Shown: positions 29,301 through 38,222 of the stretch, piece by piece | Layout: the number at the start of each line of letters is the position of its first letter | How positions within the stretch are numbered: the stretch's first letter is position 1 | IMG/VR virus record: IMGVR_UViG_3300008262_000741 | Location: 1-39,345 of that record | Source of the DNA: a virus | DNA length: 39,345 bases | Direction: 5' to 3' (one strand) | Notes under the pieces: generated by a model | Told to the model about the DNA's origin: nothing | The model's database searches: none | The model's input: the letters and a program-made list of their open reading frames with translations, nothing else | Made by a program: the position numbers and the translations under genes

Positions 29301-30848
29301 TTCAGCACCAAGAACACCAACTTCCTTCCAGTTTGCATTAGAGAACTGAATTGTTGGAACAACACCACCTGGAGGAGTTGCGGCAACAACGTCTACTGCC
29401 CAATTTAGAGTAGCAGAAGCAATAGAATCGATTACCTGGAAATAAACGTAGTTGTTGTCTGGATCATATGCATCACCTGGGGGGCTATAAATTGCCCAAG
29501 TTAGGTTCAATCTAGGATCAATAAAGAAGTTATTGATTCTGATCTGAGATCCAGATGTCAAACCAATATCTTTATTGCTAATGTCAAGTCCAGTAGAAGA
29601 ATCTACAAACGTTAGTTTGACTACATTACTTCCATTAAATGTAATGGTAAAGATTTGAGTTGCAGGGATTTGACGGAAGTAACTTGCATAAATCCATCCA
29701 AGTGATCCGCTCTGACCTACTTCCAGACCTTTGAGTAGAACATCACCAGTAGATGGAACTACTCCACTATATGATACGAATTGGTTTGCATAAACTCGGT
29801 CACCATTATCAGAAACTAAGGCATTATTATTTGGTGTAACGTTAGATGGATTTCCAGAAACAGTATGAGTCTGGAACATATATTTCTGACCATTACCTCT
29901 GGAATTAAATCCGAAGATTGCTGCCTGAATTCTATTCTTACCGATACGAATATCGCCATTAAGAGTTGGTCTGAATGCAGTTCTATCAAGAAGTTCATCT
30001 TGCTCTACACCAGTTACTCCATCAACAGTTGCAACATTAGAACGAATAATCAGAGAATCACGTATTTCTGTTAGATCATTATCTTGTACAGAAATAACTA
30101 ATGGAGATTGGAATGTATTCTGTAGTGTACCGTCTCCACCAACTACAGTGATGTTCTGCAGGAATGTTACGGGATCGTCAAATGTTGTGGAAACATTAGT
30201 TAGAGTATCATCGTCATCTGTGCTATCTACGAGTTGAGCAGATTCTAAGAAGGTCTCTTCGCCTGTGATAGCGTTAATCTTACGGTTACCAATATAGAGA
30301 TCACCGTTGGAGTTCAGACCCGTGTAGAAGACGATACCACCGTCCTGTTTCTTGCTTTGGGCATAGAAGTCCTCAGTGGGAGTTAGGACGATCTCCTGAC
30401 GCGCAGGGAGACCAGTAGAGTAGTTACCAGGACCGAAACCTAGGTATTCAAATGTATGGTTACCAGCACGGGCAATAGATGGTCTGCGAAGTTCAACATA
30501 GTAACGTTGATCAGAAAGAACTGTGCTGTTACCAGAGATAGGAATACGACGATCTTCTGAACCAGAAGTTGCATTACCAGTTTGAGCTTGGATTGCATTA
30601 GCACCGCTATACTGATTCATGACAAATGCTGGTTGGTTGATTAGGTCTTCAACCAATTCTCTTGTTACTGAGTTTTTGAAATCATTAGTAGTAACAAGTC
30701 CATGAATATAATTGTCCGCTGCAGAGTAAGTCTGAGGTGGATCAATTAGAGATGCTGCATAATCCTTCTCTTCATTTGTTGTAGAACTTGAAGTTTCTGA
30801 AGTTTCCACCAGAACCAGCACCAGTTGGGAATGGAGAGATATTGCCAC
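26379..30848 (-). CDS. Large virion structural protein, continuation of the 30772-37755 frame
   Basis: Open frame of 1489 codons. The protein-like reading starts only around 30770 (EEKDYAASLIDPPQTYSAAD, NYIHGLVTTNDFKNSVTREL), directly after the stop of the upstream gene. The nominal GTG at 30848 has no ribosome binding site and runs through the other gene's coding sequence; the first in-frame ATG inside is at 30620. Contains LRRPSIARAGNHTFEYLGFG, then many short beta repeats (NTFNFVNSNANILNIAGEGQ; GNLTYNLSLVVRAPDNVKVQ), the look of a beta-helical fibre. The C-terminus ends GVPSSLTGWYLMDV. Large fibre or baseplate-associated structural proteins of this style are usual for T4-like cyanophages. 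Possibly the second half of a single long gene. Confidence 0.75.
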   Translation of the reverse strand: MAISLHSQLVLVLVETSETSSSTTNEEKDYAASLIDPPQTYSAADNYIHGLVTTNDFKNSVTRELVEDLINQPAFVMNQYSGANAIQAQTGNATSGSEDRRIPISGNSTVLSDQRYYVELRRPSIARAGNHTFEYLGFGPGNYSTGLPARQEIVLTPTEDFYAQSKKQDGGIVFYTGLNSNGDLYIGNRKINAITGEETFLESAQLVDSTDDDDTLTNVSTTFDDPVTFLQNITVVGGDGTLQNTFQSPLVISVQDNDLTEIRDSLIIRSNVATVDGVTGVEQDELLDRTAFRPTLNGDIRIGKNRIQAAIFGFNSRGNGQKYMFQTHTVSGNPSNVTPNNNALVSDNGDRVYANQFVSYSGVVPSTGDVLLKGLEVGQSGSLGWIYASYFRQIPATQIFTITFNGSNVVKLTFVDSSTGLDISNKDIGLTSGSQIRINNFFIDPRLNLTWAIYSPPGDAYDPDNNYVYFQVIDSIASATLNWAVDVVAATPPGGVVPTIQFSNANWKEVGVLGAEAIRTDTETIGDYKLGINTIARSSHVASQNGFVSLETDPRANLDVVGNTFISGKKILSYLTESSIVKTETNLNNAFLVGGNSASPDAVATLRVMTTNGGRVGINTAVNDLVNPFKNLNRALVVVGDGRVTGNFEITGDTQVNGGDITTTSNTFNFVNSNANILNIAGEGQILSIGNNTNVDQNINIGNSSTNQVIQIGNAATQSTLRIHRNSQNAIVDIASVSDSVANNCEIVLGGAWSNLSSFTKIGTRQTLIAGELEIGSSYAAGTSTSRIFTQTRTVDLFDGDQTNTVNLATNATQFTLGSTGGSTTVRNTLNVLASHNVEGNIRLNGGLSAGIVKVERSRFGTTAVPHNVGGVTNPNIDFYRYEESGKLIDTGGVSFWGSTAFLLAGGQIAALDNVINDGGANRIPGTYSFLNVQGGTGTGATVTILIRFDKSFDLTIESPGSGYTDNDVLTITNDQLGGGAGGGDFTFQVNGTNDAGTTYYLPITTPTPSDFRVGDLLLIDRANSASPNTVGVAPNAVTGLRNEAQSEIVRVVGLANLSNPNDPNGYRLIVARGQEGTGTYTNHPDGCVIAKLEKQSNASYITGVDLNNDGEVDDPPAGLTNSPIDVNIGIAEFGGIITTQDFLRLSQSEFVKVKQLVSTKPQTLSVNDGGDPAATVFEVESTTGNTKIFGNLGVGAGFNRFTVASNSGNTNIAGTLTTENTLTINGSTIVNQQFFTITNGGSDTVPLRTTFQIDTATGNVRMNGGNISIYGTDGTTPRLTFVNSSGDFTTYGSFSALGTGESKFGGDLRVVGDVYVEGGDLTVYSGGTDEEDEIFSVANDGAVKIAGISNYFTRTGGAKWEYSTDSTVNAQANVNYFINATGNTMVRLPQNALIGDTIRIIDISGNLTYNLSLVVRAPDNVKVQGQVSNTANTLLSSIPNSSFIGYNGGELIVQTPYAAFGLVYAGASTPDGNPGVPSSLTGWYLMDV

Positions 30849-33800
30849 GTAGGCAGCTTAGATAGTAAATACCGTCTTGCTGACCTGCGATTCTACGCTG
30901 AAGTGTTTCATAACTGAAGACATAGAAAGTATCTTCGATGACTCCAGCATCTTGAACAGAAGCAACATAATATTCAACACCAGCATCATCCTGAATACGA
31001 TCACCAGGAGTAATGGTGTATACATTTGCGCCGTCTTGCTTGTAGTAATACTCTGGATATCCCTTGCGAATAAGAGTCTTGAGTGGCAGAGATTTGCCCA
31101 TATCCTGATCCTCAAGCATGTCAGCAAAGACATTACCTTGAGTAAATCTGGTATTGAAGAACTCACTAAACTCTAGTTTTCCACCACGAAGAGACTTAAG
31201 AATCAGATAGTGATCACCACCAACGGTGTAATATCCATGAATATTAGCAATACCAGAAGAATTTCCAGTCCACTCAACTTCATTTACAGAAGTACTCTGT
31301 GTCTTGCTGGTTACAAATTCTCCACCCTGAGGAGCAGAAATCTTAACAGTAGTAAAGCTTTCATTTCTCAAACCAGGATAGTTTAGAGCATCTACTGTAT
31401 GATCAAATACAGTTAGTTCTAGGTATTTAATATCTGGATTTAAAGTGTCTTCTACATAACGACCATTTTGAATAGTTGCTTGAATTCCAGAATTAAATCT
31501 TGCAAATGCTCTGTATTCGATACCTTGATTTGTAATATCCTTCTTGTATGGATCATAAGCAAAATCAGTATTTAATGAATTGAGAGCAAACTGAGTTGAA
31601 GTATATCCAATATACTCTCCAGCTTGTACTGGGTTCTCAAAACGAGCACCATATACAGATCCAGCAACTGGTTTCAGTAGAATTTTCTGCGGTACTAATT
31701 TACGAGTATCATCAGTTCTTGTCTTGATTACAAATCCATTAATAGGATCTCTTGCGTTCTCAAGATACTTAGGAATTACAAAACGAAGTTTGTATGTTCT
31801 GTCTTCTTTTGCTCTGGTATCATCTAGACGTGTGAACCAAGTATCAGTTGTTCTCGATCTTTCTGCATAATCAATTTGCTTCAATCTCCAGAAAATATTT
31901 TCTTCTCTGACAGACTGAGAATTTACAGAAGATCCTTCGTCCTTACACTGAACATACCACTTACCAGTAGAAGTTACAGCATCAGTAAATCCAGGATCAA
32001 ATCTTACTGGGCTTCTACGCTTGTTAGCAAATACTTGGAACGTTCCAAGTTGACCAGAAGTAAATGTAATTGGATTTACATTATTGATTGCATCAGCATG
32101 TGTCTTGTGAATGGTAAAGACTTTATCATTCTGATATCTTGCATAGAATTCTTTATTAGAATTAATTCTACCAACATCAGCACTTAGCGGATCAGTAATT
32201 GCAACATCAGAGTCATTTTCATATGTCGTTGAAACTAATGGAAGTTCACCACCTTCAATCTCTCTAAAGAATACTTTCTGTGGAGTAACTGATGAGAATG
32301 GAATATCAAAAATGTGAGATACATCTGTCTCAATACCAGCAGTTACACTATTTGTTAGCGTACATCTGTAGTTGTGAAGATCATATCTTTCATCTAGTAC
32401 AAACTGATAGATATCAATTTGAACATCTTTGTCAATTCCTTCTGTCTCAGATGAATAAATGTAGATACCAGCAGCTGCATTTTCTTTTGAAGTTGCAAGC
32501 ATTAACTTGGTTTGATCACTTCCATTAAAGAAAGTAGTAGTGCTGTAATTTTCTGGTTGTGTTCTTCTACCTGGAGAAATTACATAATATGTTCTGTTTG
32601 TTTCAAATCCATTAGGAAGTCTAACCAGACGCTTATCAATATCTACATATTTGCCAGTATTCGTATTAAAACGAGGGCGTGGAACGAGTCTTACTGGAGT
32701 TCCAGTTTCGAAGTTATGTGGGTTTGAAGCACCATAACCAGTAGTATCAACAGTAAACACAGTTGCTCTTGAAGCAAAAGTAGCAGTATTTACGGTTGGT
32801 TCTTCTCTAGCAACAGTTCCAAGACCACTACTGATGATGGTTGTGATAGCACCGATAAGAGTTTCGATAGCATTAGCAACACCAGCACACTCTCTCTGAG
32901 TTGGAGAACCTGGAGATCCAGTTGTTGTGTCCTGAATAACATCTGGATTTGATGATTCTGGTCCAACATCAACAGTTTTTGGAAGAGCATTTGCCCACTG
33001 ACCTTTCTCTAAGGTAAAGTATAGATTTACTGTTGTGCTTGTTTGTAAAGCATTTACAGTATTTCCAACATTAAATCTAGAGTTTGCAACACCTAGTTCA
33101 ATCTCCGTATTGCTGACGATTCTCTTAACATAAGTTCCAGCAGGAATATTTGTTGTTAATTGAACTGCATTTGGTTGCAGTAATCCATTAACATATGCTG
33201 GATTTACAGGATCAGTATTGTCATATTCAGCAACTTTCATGCCGATGACAATACCACGAGTATCGAGAACATCTACAATAGCAGATCCAGCTTCAGTTTG
33301 GCAATTGAATGCGAGGAAATCAAAGTTTCTCATCGCAGCAGTTGCTAACTGACCTGTGTAAGTCCAAGCATCTAATGTTTCTACCTTTTCGCCATCGATA
33401 TACTCCAGATCATTACCAACATAATATGCTTCAGCGACTTGAATAACGTTGCTGTTTCCACCAAATCTGAGGTCATTTACTAATCCATCAACAATATAAG
33501 TAACGTCACGGAAGCACTTAGATTGCTCAGCATTCAGAATAAAATCACCACGATTTACTTCTGGAAGTTCGAGAAGTGTAGCAAATTCAACTGCTTCGGT
33601 AACAATATCAAAAAGGTTTTCAATCGAAGAGCGAACGTTAGCACAATCCCATCTTCCAGTATCTACTGGTGGCAGATCATTAAGATTACCAGAAGCCAGA
33701 GAATCGCAAATAATACCAATCAACGTATCAACTGCCGACAGAACATCAGAACAGTTGTTAAGTGTGTACTCTGTTGGTTGTGCTGGAGAAGTTCTAGTGA

Positions 33801-36800
33801 TTCCAGTTAGATTTCCAACTCCAGCATCTGTTCCGATTCCTTGAATAATAATGTCAAGGAGAGTATTTGCTGCAGATACAGCAGATGCACATACAGGAGT
33901 TTCCCAATCATCAACAATTGTTGTATCGATGATTTGATCATAATCATTATTTGGAGACTTAGATACTGGAATGTTTCTAATTACATCAGTAACAAGTGCT
34001 TTTACTTCGATGAAGACACGTCTTGCTTCATCTCTCTCAGAATCAAGGAAAGTTTCAATTGGTTGACCGTTGAGAGTATTGGTAACGTATACATTTGCAG
34101 CGTCATATGATTTTGCGTTACCACCAAACTTAACGTCATACATGACAGCGTTAAGAACATCATATACATCATCAAGACAATCTTGCTCTGTATTTGTTGC
34201 TTGTGGTGCATATGATGGATATGCAACCTTCATGCGTTCATATGCTTCTTTAGCAATAAACTCTTTATTCTCAAGGACCATATTATATGCATCGGCATGA
34301 ATGTCCGAAACATATGCTGGGTCTCCATTATTATCAAGAGTAATTGTTAGATCTTTTTCATATAGTTTATTATTGATTGCAGCGTTAATTGCATCAGCAA
34401 CACGCTTGAATGCTGTAATAGATGGTTCTACTTCATTATCAACACCATTACCAATCAAAACATTATTATAGAAGTATTCTTTAGTTGCAGCAATAGTGTA
34501 TTCATTACCACCAAACCAAAGATCCTGGGCAATCGCGTCAACAATATGTCCAATATCTCTACGGCACTTGACTTCACCTGAAAGAAGGTTTCTAGTTACA
34601 ACTGCTGGCAATACTCCAAGATCACCATCATCGATTGCCTGAGTGATGATATCAGAAAGAGTGGTGATAGCACTTTGAACATCAGCACATGCTGTTGGAT
34701 CTGTATTAGGTACTACTCCGTTACCATCGTTATACTCAGACTCACCCGCAGTTACTGTGAGATCTTGATATGTTAGCTGGTTTGTTACTGCTGCAATCAT
34801 TCCTGCTTTTGCAGCATTAAATCCAGTTATGCTTTCAGCTTCTTCTCCAACCAATCCATTTGAAATTGGGTTTCCGCTGTTATCAAAATACTGCTCAGCA
34901 AACTTGATAGAATATTCATTACCACCAACAAACATGTCTAGGGCAACAGCATCAATAAAGTAACCGATGTCTCTGCGGCACTTAGTTGAACTGTTATTTG
35001 GGAAAGTAAATGTTGGATGTTGAGTTACAATCGCTTGAAGCGCAAGATCTTGAATCTCATCTTTGTTGCGACGAATTAAACGATACGCATCAGCAAAACG
35101 TGACTGTGCGTTGCTCTGAGTATCTCCAGGAATATAGAAGTCTGGGTGATAAACAGCAATCTCTGCAAGTGCATTATCTAGAATATAATCTCTATTCTCA
35201 ACGATTAGATTTCTTGCATCCTTATAGCGTCCAGCAGGATCTACTTTGTTTGCATCATCAACTGTAACACCATTATCAGTTAGATTCTGTTCTTCTGCTT
35301 CAGATCCAGTATATCCAACATTAACTCCATAAGAAGAAAGAACGCTGTTGGAATCTGGATCATATAGATCCGCTTTAATTGTTAGAAGATTAGCAATTGC
35401 AAGCTTGCAAAGATCTCTCGCTCTATTGAAAGCAAATACTGTCTCTCTTTCTTCACCAACAAAAGTTTCTGGAGTTCCATCACCATCAAAGTACTGCTTG
35501 ACTTTTTCAATAGTGTTATAGTTTCCACCATCTCTTAGGTCTTCTGCAATAGCATCAACCAGTTCTCCAACTGTCTCGGAACTAATAGTAGATGTTGGGA
35601 AAGAAGTTATAGTTTGTTGAATAGTAGTATCAATAATTTCCTGACGGTTTGCAATAATTAGATCACGAGCATCGTAGTAACGATTAGACTCTGGATCTAG
35701 ACCAGGATTAACATAAGGAATATTGCGAAGTCTTGGATACTTCTCCATGATGTATCCATAAACTTCCTCCTGAATCATGCGACGGTTGCTTTCAATTAAG
35801 TTAGCAGCATCTGCATAAACATTATTGATTGCAAATCCAGAAGGATTGAGGATACTTGCACTAGCAACGTACTTGACAAAACCAGTTGGTTCTAGTGTAA
35901 CATTAAATTCCTCAGTTCCACCAGGAGTTGCTGGATCTAATTGAACATAAAGCTTTTCATCTGTTTTAGCACCCAATCTGTATCCATTAATTGTAACAGC
36001 TGGACGATCAATAGGAGTAATAATATCATTACTACCTAGGAAAAGTTTAGTGTAGTTATTGACATTTTCGTTAGTTCCTTTGATGTCAACAACATAATAA
36101 TTTTGTTTCTTAGTATTTGCTTCAGACTCAACAACCTGCTGTGGTGGAATAATGTCGGTAATATAACCACCCTTATCTTGGTTGAAGGCAAATCCTTTGA
36201 AACCAATAGCGTGTAGAGAAGTATTACCAAAGTTAGAGTTGGAGTTGGTGATCGACATGTCACCACCCGATTCCATCAGGAAGTGATCAGCGAAACCAAC
36301 CGCGAAGATCGAAACGTTCTGAATGAATGCATCGTCAGAAGCACGAACGTGGAAGTTTCTCCAATCATCCTTCCAGTAAGAATCACCTTTGGTGTGATAT
36401 GGAACTGTAGCAAAAGCATCAGTCAGAGACGCTTGGTTCCAAGTATTAGAATACTCATCATAGCGAATGAATGCTCTGTCGTCTTTTTGGAGAGATACAC
36501 CAGTGTACTGAGCAATAACCATCGACTTAAAGCCTGTTGCCTTAAGACCATTAGCCCAGATACCACAAATACCCCAAGTAGAACGAATAGAACAGTTAAA
36601 AACATATGGCGATGCTGACTCTACGCTATCTACTTCTGCAAGTGTTTGTGCGTTCTGACCTAGAGTTGGAACACTAACTGTCTGTCCAGAAACAAGGTTA
36701 GTTCCAATAGCACTTACAACAATAGGAACTTCATAAGTGAACTTACGAGGATCATTCTGGTCGATACTCTTGATTGGGAAGATACCCTCAAGAATGCTAT

Positions 36801-37755
36801 CAATCTCGGTTCCAGAAATAGCAACAAACTGACCCTGGAAGTATCCATGATCAACTTTGGTTGTTACTTCAATTTCCGAAGTTGATGAAGGAATACTTGG
36901 TTTTGTTGTTGCGTCTGTTAGTTTCAGACTTTCAATAACTCTACTGTCAGATAGAGGTCCAACGATTCTATTTTCCTGAATGTTGAAATCAAATTCACCT
37001 GGATCATCAATTGTAGGCTGATATGCAGAGAATGCCTTAGCAATCTTTCTGTAGAATAGACCCAATTCTTCCTGATCTGCATATTCAAATACAGTCAGTT
37101 TGTGGTGAGAGTAGTTAGGAGCGGTTAACTTAGTGAAATCAGTTGGATCATAGTAAACAAGACCAGTTCCCTGTGTGTTATCATACAGAGGAGATTCTGA
37201 TGTTGTCTGACCATCCTTAATCGTGAACTGCCAGAAGTAACAACCACCAGTTACGTTAAAGATTGCAGAACGAGGAACTGTTACTGATGCAGGATCGGGA
37301 ACATATAAAGGACGAACAGTAGTTCTTCTAAGGTCATAACCAACAAGAGAAGAACCTCTAGGGATGATAGCACCACCCTCAGTATTGTTAAACTTGTAAA
37401 GTACGTTATCTGGATTAGAAATGTCAAGGATTGAGTTGTCAGTCCATGCATTTAGTGCTTGATCGAATCCAAATACATCAATACCGCTGGTGTCTACAAG
37501 ACCAGGACGGTTATCAATATAGTGAATGCCAGGCATCAGCATGATGCTGAACTGGTCAAATCTATCATTACCAAAACCAGGAAGATACGAATATCTTGCG
37601 ATTTCTAGGAAAGCACGCTGGATACTTTTGAATGGTGTAATTGGTGAATTACCTCTGTTTGATAACGCATCAGTCGCGTTGAAATCATCAGGAGAAACAT
37701 AAAGATACTTACCAGTTTTTGAGCTGATAAGGTTATCCAGACGTGTTAATGGCAT
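30772..37755 (-). CDS. VrlC-like giant virion structural protein
   Basis: 2327 residues, MPLTRLDNLISSKTGKYLYV. The N-terminus (DDFNATDALSNRGNSPITPF, KSIQRAFLEIARYSYLPGFG, QFSIMLMPGIHYIDNRPG) resembles a pectate-lyase/DUF1565-like beta-helix opening and the proteins called VrlC in cyanomyoviruses (from memory). The middle holds five diverged copies of a unit of about 65 residues: C-R-R-D-I-G-x-x-x-D-A-I/V-A-x-D-x-x-x-G-G-N-x-x-x-I, near residues 748, 932, 1072, 1205 and 1425. The end GSGGNFRNFKFYNK stops at 30772-30774. ATG 41 bases after a perfect late promoter. Likely a long fibre or baseplate-linked virion protein made late in infection. Confidence 0.8.
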   Translation of the reverse strand: MPLTRLDNLISSKTGKYLYVSPDDFNATDALSNRGNSPITPFKSIQRAFLEIARYSYLPGFGNDRFDQFSIMLMPGIHYIDNRPGLVDTSGIDVFGFDQALNAWTDNSILDISNPDNVLYKFNNTEGGAIIPRGSSLVGYDLRRTTVRPLYVPDPASVTVPRSAIFNVTGGCYFWQFTIKDGQTTSESPLYDNTQGTGLVYYDPTDFTKLTAPNYSHHKLTVFEYADQEELGLFYRKIAKAFSAYQPTIDDPGEFDFNIQENRIVGPLSDSRVIESLKLTDATTKPSIPSSTSEIEVTTKVDHGYFQGQFVAISGTEIDSILEGIFPIKSIDQNDPRKFTYEVPIVVSAIGTNLVSGQTVSVPTLGQNAQTLAEVDSVESASPYVFNCSIRSTWGICGIWANGLKATGFKSMVIAQYTGVSLQKDDRAFIRYDEYSNTWNQASLTDAFATVPYHTKGDSYWKDDWRNFHVRASDDAFIQNVSIFAVGFADHFLMESGGDMSITNSNSNFGNTSLHAIGFKGFAFNQDKGGYITDIIPPQQVVESEANTKKQNYYVVDIKGTNENVNNYTKLFLGSNDIITPIDRPAVTINGYRLGAKTDEKLYVQLDPATPGGTEEFNVTLEPTGFVKYVASASILNPSGFAINNVYADAANLIESNRRMIQEEVYGYIMEKYPRLRNIPYVNPGLDPESNRYYDARDLIIANRQEIIDTTIQQTITSFPTSTISSETVGELVDAIAEDLRDGGNYNTIEKVKQYFDGDGTPETFVGEERETVFAFNRARDLCKLAIANLLTIKADLYDPDSNSVLSSYGVNVGYTGSEAEEQNLTDNGVTVDDANKVDPAGRYKDARNLIVENRDYILDNALAEIAVYHPDFYIPGDTQSNAQSRFADAYRLIRRNKDEIQDLALQAIVTQHPTFTFPNNSSTKCRRDIGYFIDAVALDMFVGGNEYSIKFAEQYFDNSGNPISNGLVGEEAESITGFNAAKAGMIAAVTNQLTYQDLTVTAGESEYNDGNGVVPNTDPTACADVQSAITTLSDIITQAIDDGDLGVLPAVVTRNLLSGEVKCRRDIGHIVDAIAQDLWFGGNEYTIAATKEYFYNNVLIGNGVDNEVEPSITAFKRVADAINAAINNKLYEKDLTITLDNNGDPAYVSDIHADAYNMVLENKEFIAKEAYERMKVAYPSYAPQATNTEQDCLDDVYDVLNAVMYDVKFGGNAKSYDAANVYVTNTLNGQPIETFLDSERDEARRVFIEVKALVTDVIRNIPVSKSPNNDYDQIIDTTIVDDWETPVCASAVSAANTLLDIIIQGIGTDAGVGNLTGITRTSPAQPTEYTLNNCSDVLSAVDTLIGIICDSLASGNLNDLPPVDTGRWDCANVRSSIENLFDIVTEAVEFATLLELPEVNRGDFILNAEQSKCFRDVTYIVDGLVNDLRFGGNSNVIQVAEAYYVGNDLEYIDGEKVETLDAWTYTGQLATAAMRNFDFLAFNCQTEAGSAIVDVLDTRGIVIGMKVAEYDNTDPVNPAYVNGLLQPNAVQLTTNIPAGTYVKRIVSNTEIELGVANSRFNVGNTVNALQTSTTVNLYFTLEKGQWANALPKTVDVGPESSNPDVIQDTTTGSPGSPTQRECAGVANAIETLIGAITTIISSGLGTVAREEPTVNTATFASRATVFTVDTTGYGASNPHNFETGTPVRLVPRPRFNTNTGKYVDIDKRLVRLPNGFETNRTYYVISPGRRTQPENYSTTTFFNGSDQTKLMLATSKENAAAGIYIYSSETEGIDKDVQIDIYQFVLDERYDLHNYRCTLTNSVTAGIETDVSHIFDIPFSSVTPQKVFFREIEGGELPLVSTTYENDSDVAITDPLSADVGRINSNKEFYARYQNDKVFTIHKTHADAINNVNPITFTSGQLGTFQVFANKRRSPVRFDPGFTDAVTSTGKWYVQCKDEGSSVNSQSVREENIFWRLKQIDYAERSRTTDTWFTRLDDTRAKEDRTYKLRFVIPKYLENARDPINGFVIKTRTDDTRKLVPQKILLKPVAGSVYGARFENPVQAGEYIGYTSTQFALNSLNTDFAYDPYKKDITNQGIEYRAFARFNSGIQATIQNGRYVEDTLNPDIKYLELTVFDHTVDALNYPGLRNESFTTVKISAPQGGEFVTSKTQSTSVNEVEWTGNSSGIANIHGYYTVGGDHYLILKSLRGGKLEFSEFFNTRFTQGNVFADMLEDQDMGKSLPLKTLIRKGYPEYYYKQDGANVYTITPGDRIQDDAGVEYYVASVQDAGVIEDTFYVFSYETLQRRIAGQQDGIYYLSCLRGNISPFPTGAGSGGNFRNFKFYNK

Positions 37756-37795
37756 GATTATACTGACCCTGGGGCGTGAACTTTTTCCTTCAACT

Positions 37796-37803
37796 TATTT
37801 ATA
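37796..37803 (-). promoter_or_regulatory. T4-type late promoter TATAAATA
   Basis: Exact TATAAATA on the minus strand, 41 bases before the ATG of the 2327-residue structural gene. This is the T4 late consensus recognised with the sliding-clamp/gp55-type sigma system. Confidence 0.75.
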
Positions 37804-37906
37804 CACCAGCACGGTAGTTGTCCCCCTGGATCTTCATTTTGACAAGTTCTTTAATGCATATGTAAATGTAATTAAATTGTTCGTACCAAGTACAATCACC
37901 TTTCAT
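37799..37906 (-). CDS. Possible 35-residue ORF after the tRNA array
   Basis: MKGDCTWYEQFNYIYICIKE, then LVKMKIQGDNYRAGV. ATG at 37904-37906; the stop TAA lies in the late promoter TATAAATA. No ribosome binding site. Real-protein look is modest (basic, one Trp). It could be read through from the tRNA transcript. Otherwise the gap 37756-37922 holds only the late promoter. Confidence 0.3.
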   Translation of the reverse strand: MKGDCTWYEQFNYIYICIKELVKMKIQGDNYRAGV

Positions 37907-37922
37907 ATTTTTTGTGCGAAAA

Positions 37923-37996
37923 CACTCTCTCTAGGATTCGAACCTAGGACACCTTGATCCGTAGTCAAGTGCTCTATTCCGCTGAGCTAAGAGAGT
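37923..37996 (-). tRNA. tRNA-Arg(ACG)
   Basis: Acceptor ACTCTCT/AGAGAGT, D-stem GCTC/GAGC, anticodon stem CTTGA/TCAAG with loop CTACGGA, T-arm CTAGG-TTCGAAT-CCTAG, discriminator G. No CCA encoded. A34 would need deamination to inosine by host TadA. Last of the array, three bases after tRNA-Trp. Confidence 0.95.
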
Positions 37997-37999
37997 AGG

Positions 38000-38071
38000 C
38001 GAAGGGCCAGAGACTTGAACTCTGAACTTTGGTTTTGGAGACCAAGATGTTACCAATTACACCAACCCGAC
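38000..38071 (-). tRNA. tRNA-Trp(CCA), imperfect acceptor stem
   Basis: Anticodon stem TTGGT/ACCAA with loop CTCCAAA, T-arm CAGAG-TTCAAGT-CTCTG, D-stem GTGT/ACAT, discriminator G73 as usual for Trp. The acceptor GTCGGGT/GCCCTTC pairs at 1 and 4-7 but not at 2-71 (T/T) and 3-70 (C/T). Three bases to the next tRNA (Arg). Confidence 0.85.
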
Positions 38072-38074
38072 AGG

Positions 38075-38146
38075 TTCTGAGGGTAGGATTCGAACCCACG
38101 AATGGCGGGACCAAAACCCGCTGCCTTACCGCTTGGCGACCTCAGA
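38075..38146 (-). tRNA. tRNA-Gln(TTG)
   Basis: Acceptor TCTGAGG/CCTCAGA, D-region CGCCAAGCGGTAAGGC as in bacterial Gln tRNA, anticodon stem GCGGG/CCCGC with loop TTTTGGT, T-arm GTGGG-TTCGAAT-CCTAC. Reads CAA and, by wobble, CAG. Confidence 0.95.
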
Positions 38147-38150
38147 GTGG

Positions 38151-38221
38151 GGTGTCGTATGGGAATTGAACCCATCTAGGTAGTTCCACAAACTACTGCC
38201 TTACCACTAGGCTAACGACAC
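38151..38221 (-). tRNA. tRNA-His(GTG), without encoded G-1
   Basis: Acceptor GTGTCGT/ACGACAC, anticodon stem GTAGT/ACTAC with loop TTGTGGA, T-arm ATGGG-TTCAATT-CCCAT, C73. Position -1 is T, not the G that bacterial tRNA-His normally has. CCA follows C73 in the genome (38148-38150). Only one base separates it from tRNA-Met upstream. Confidence 0.9.
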
Positions 38222-38222
38222 A

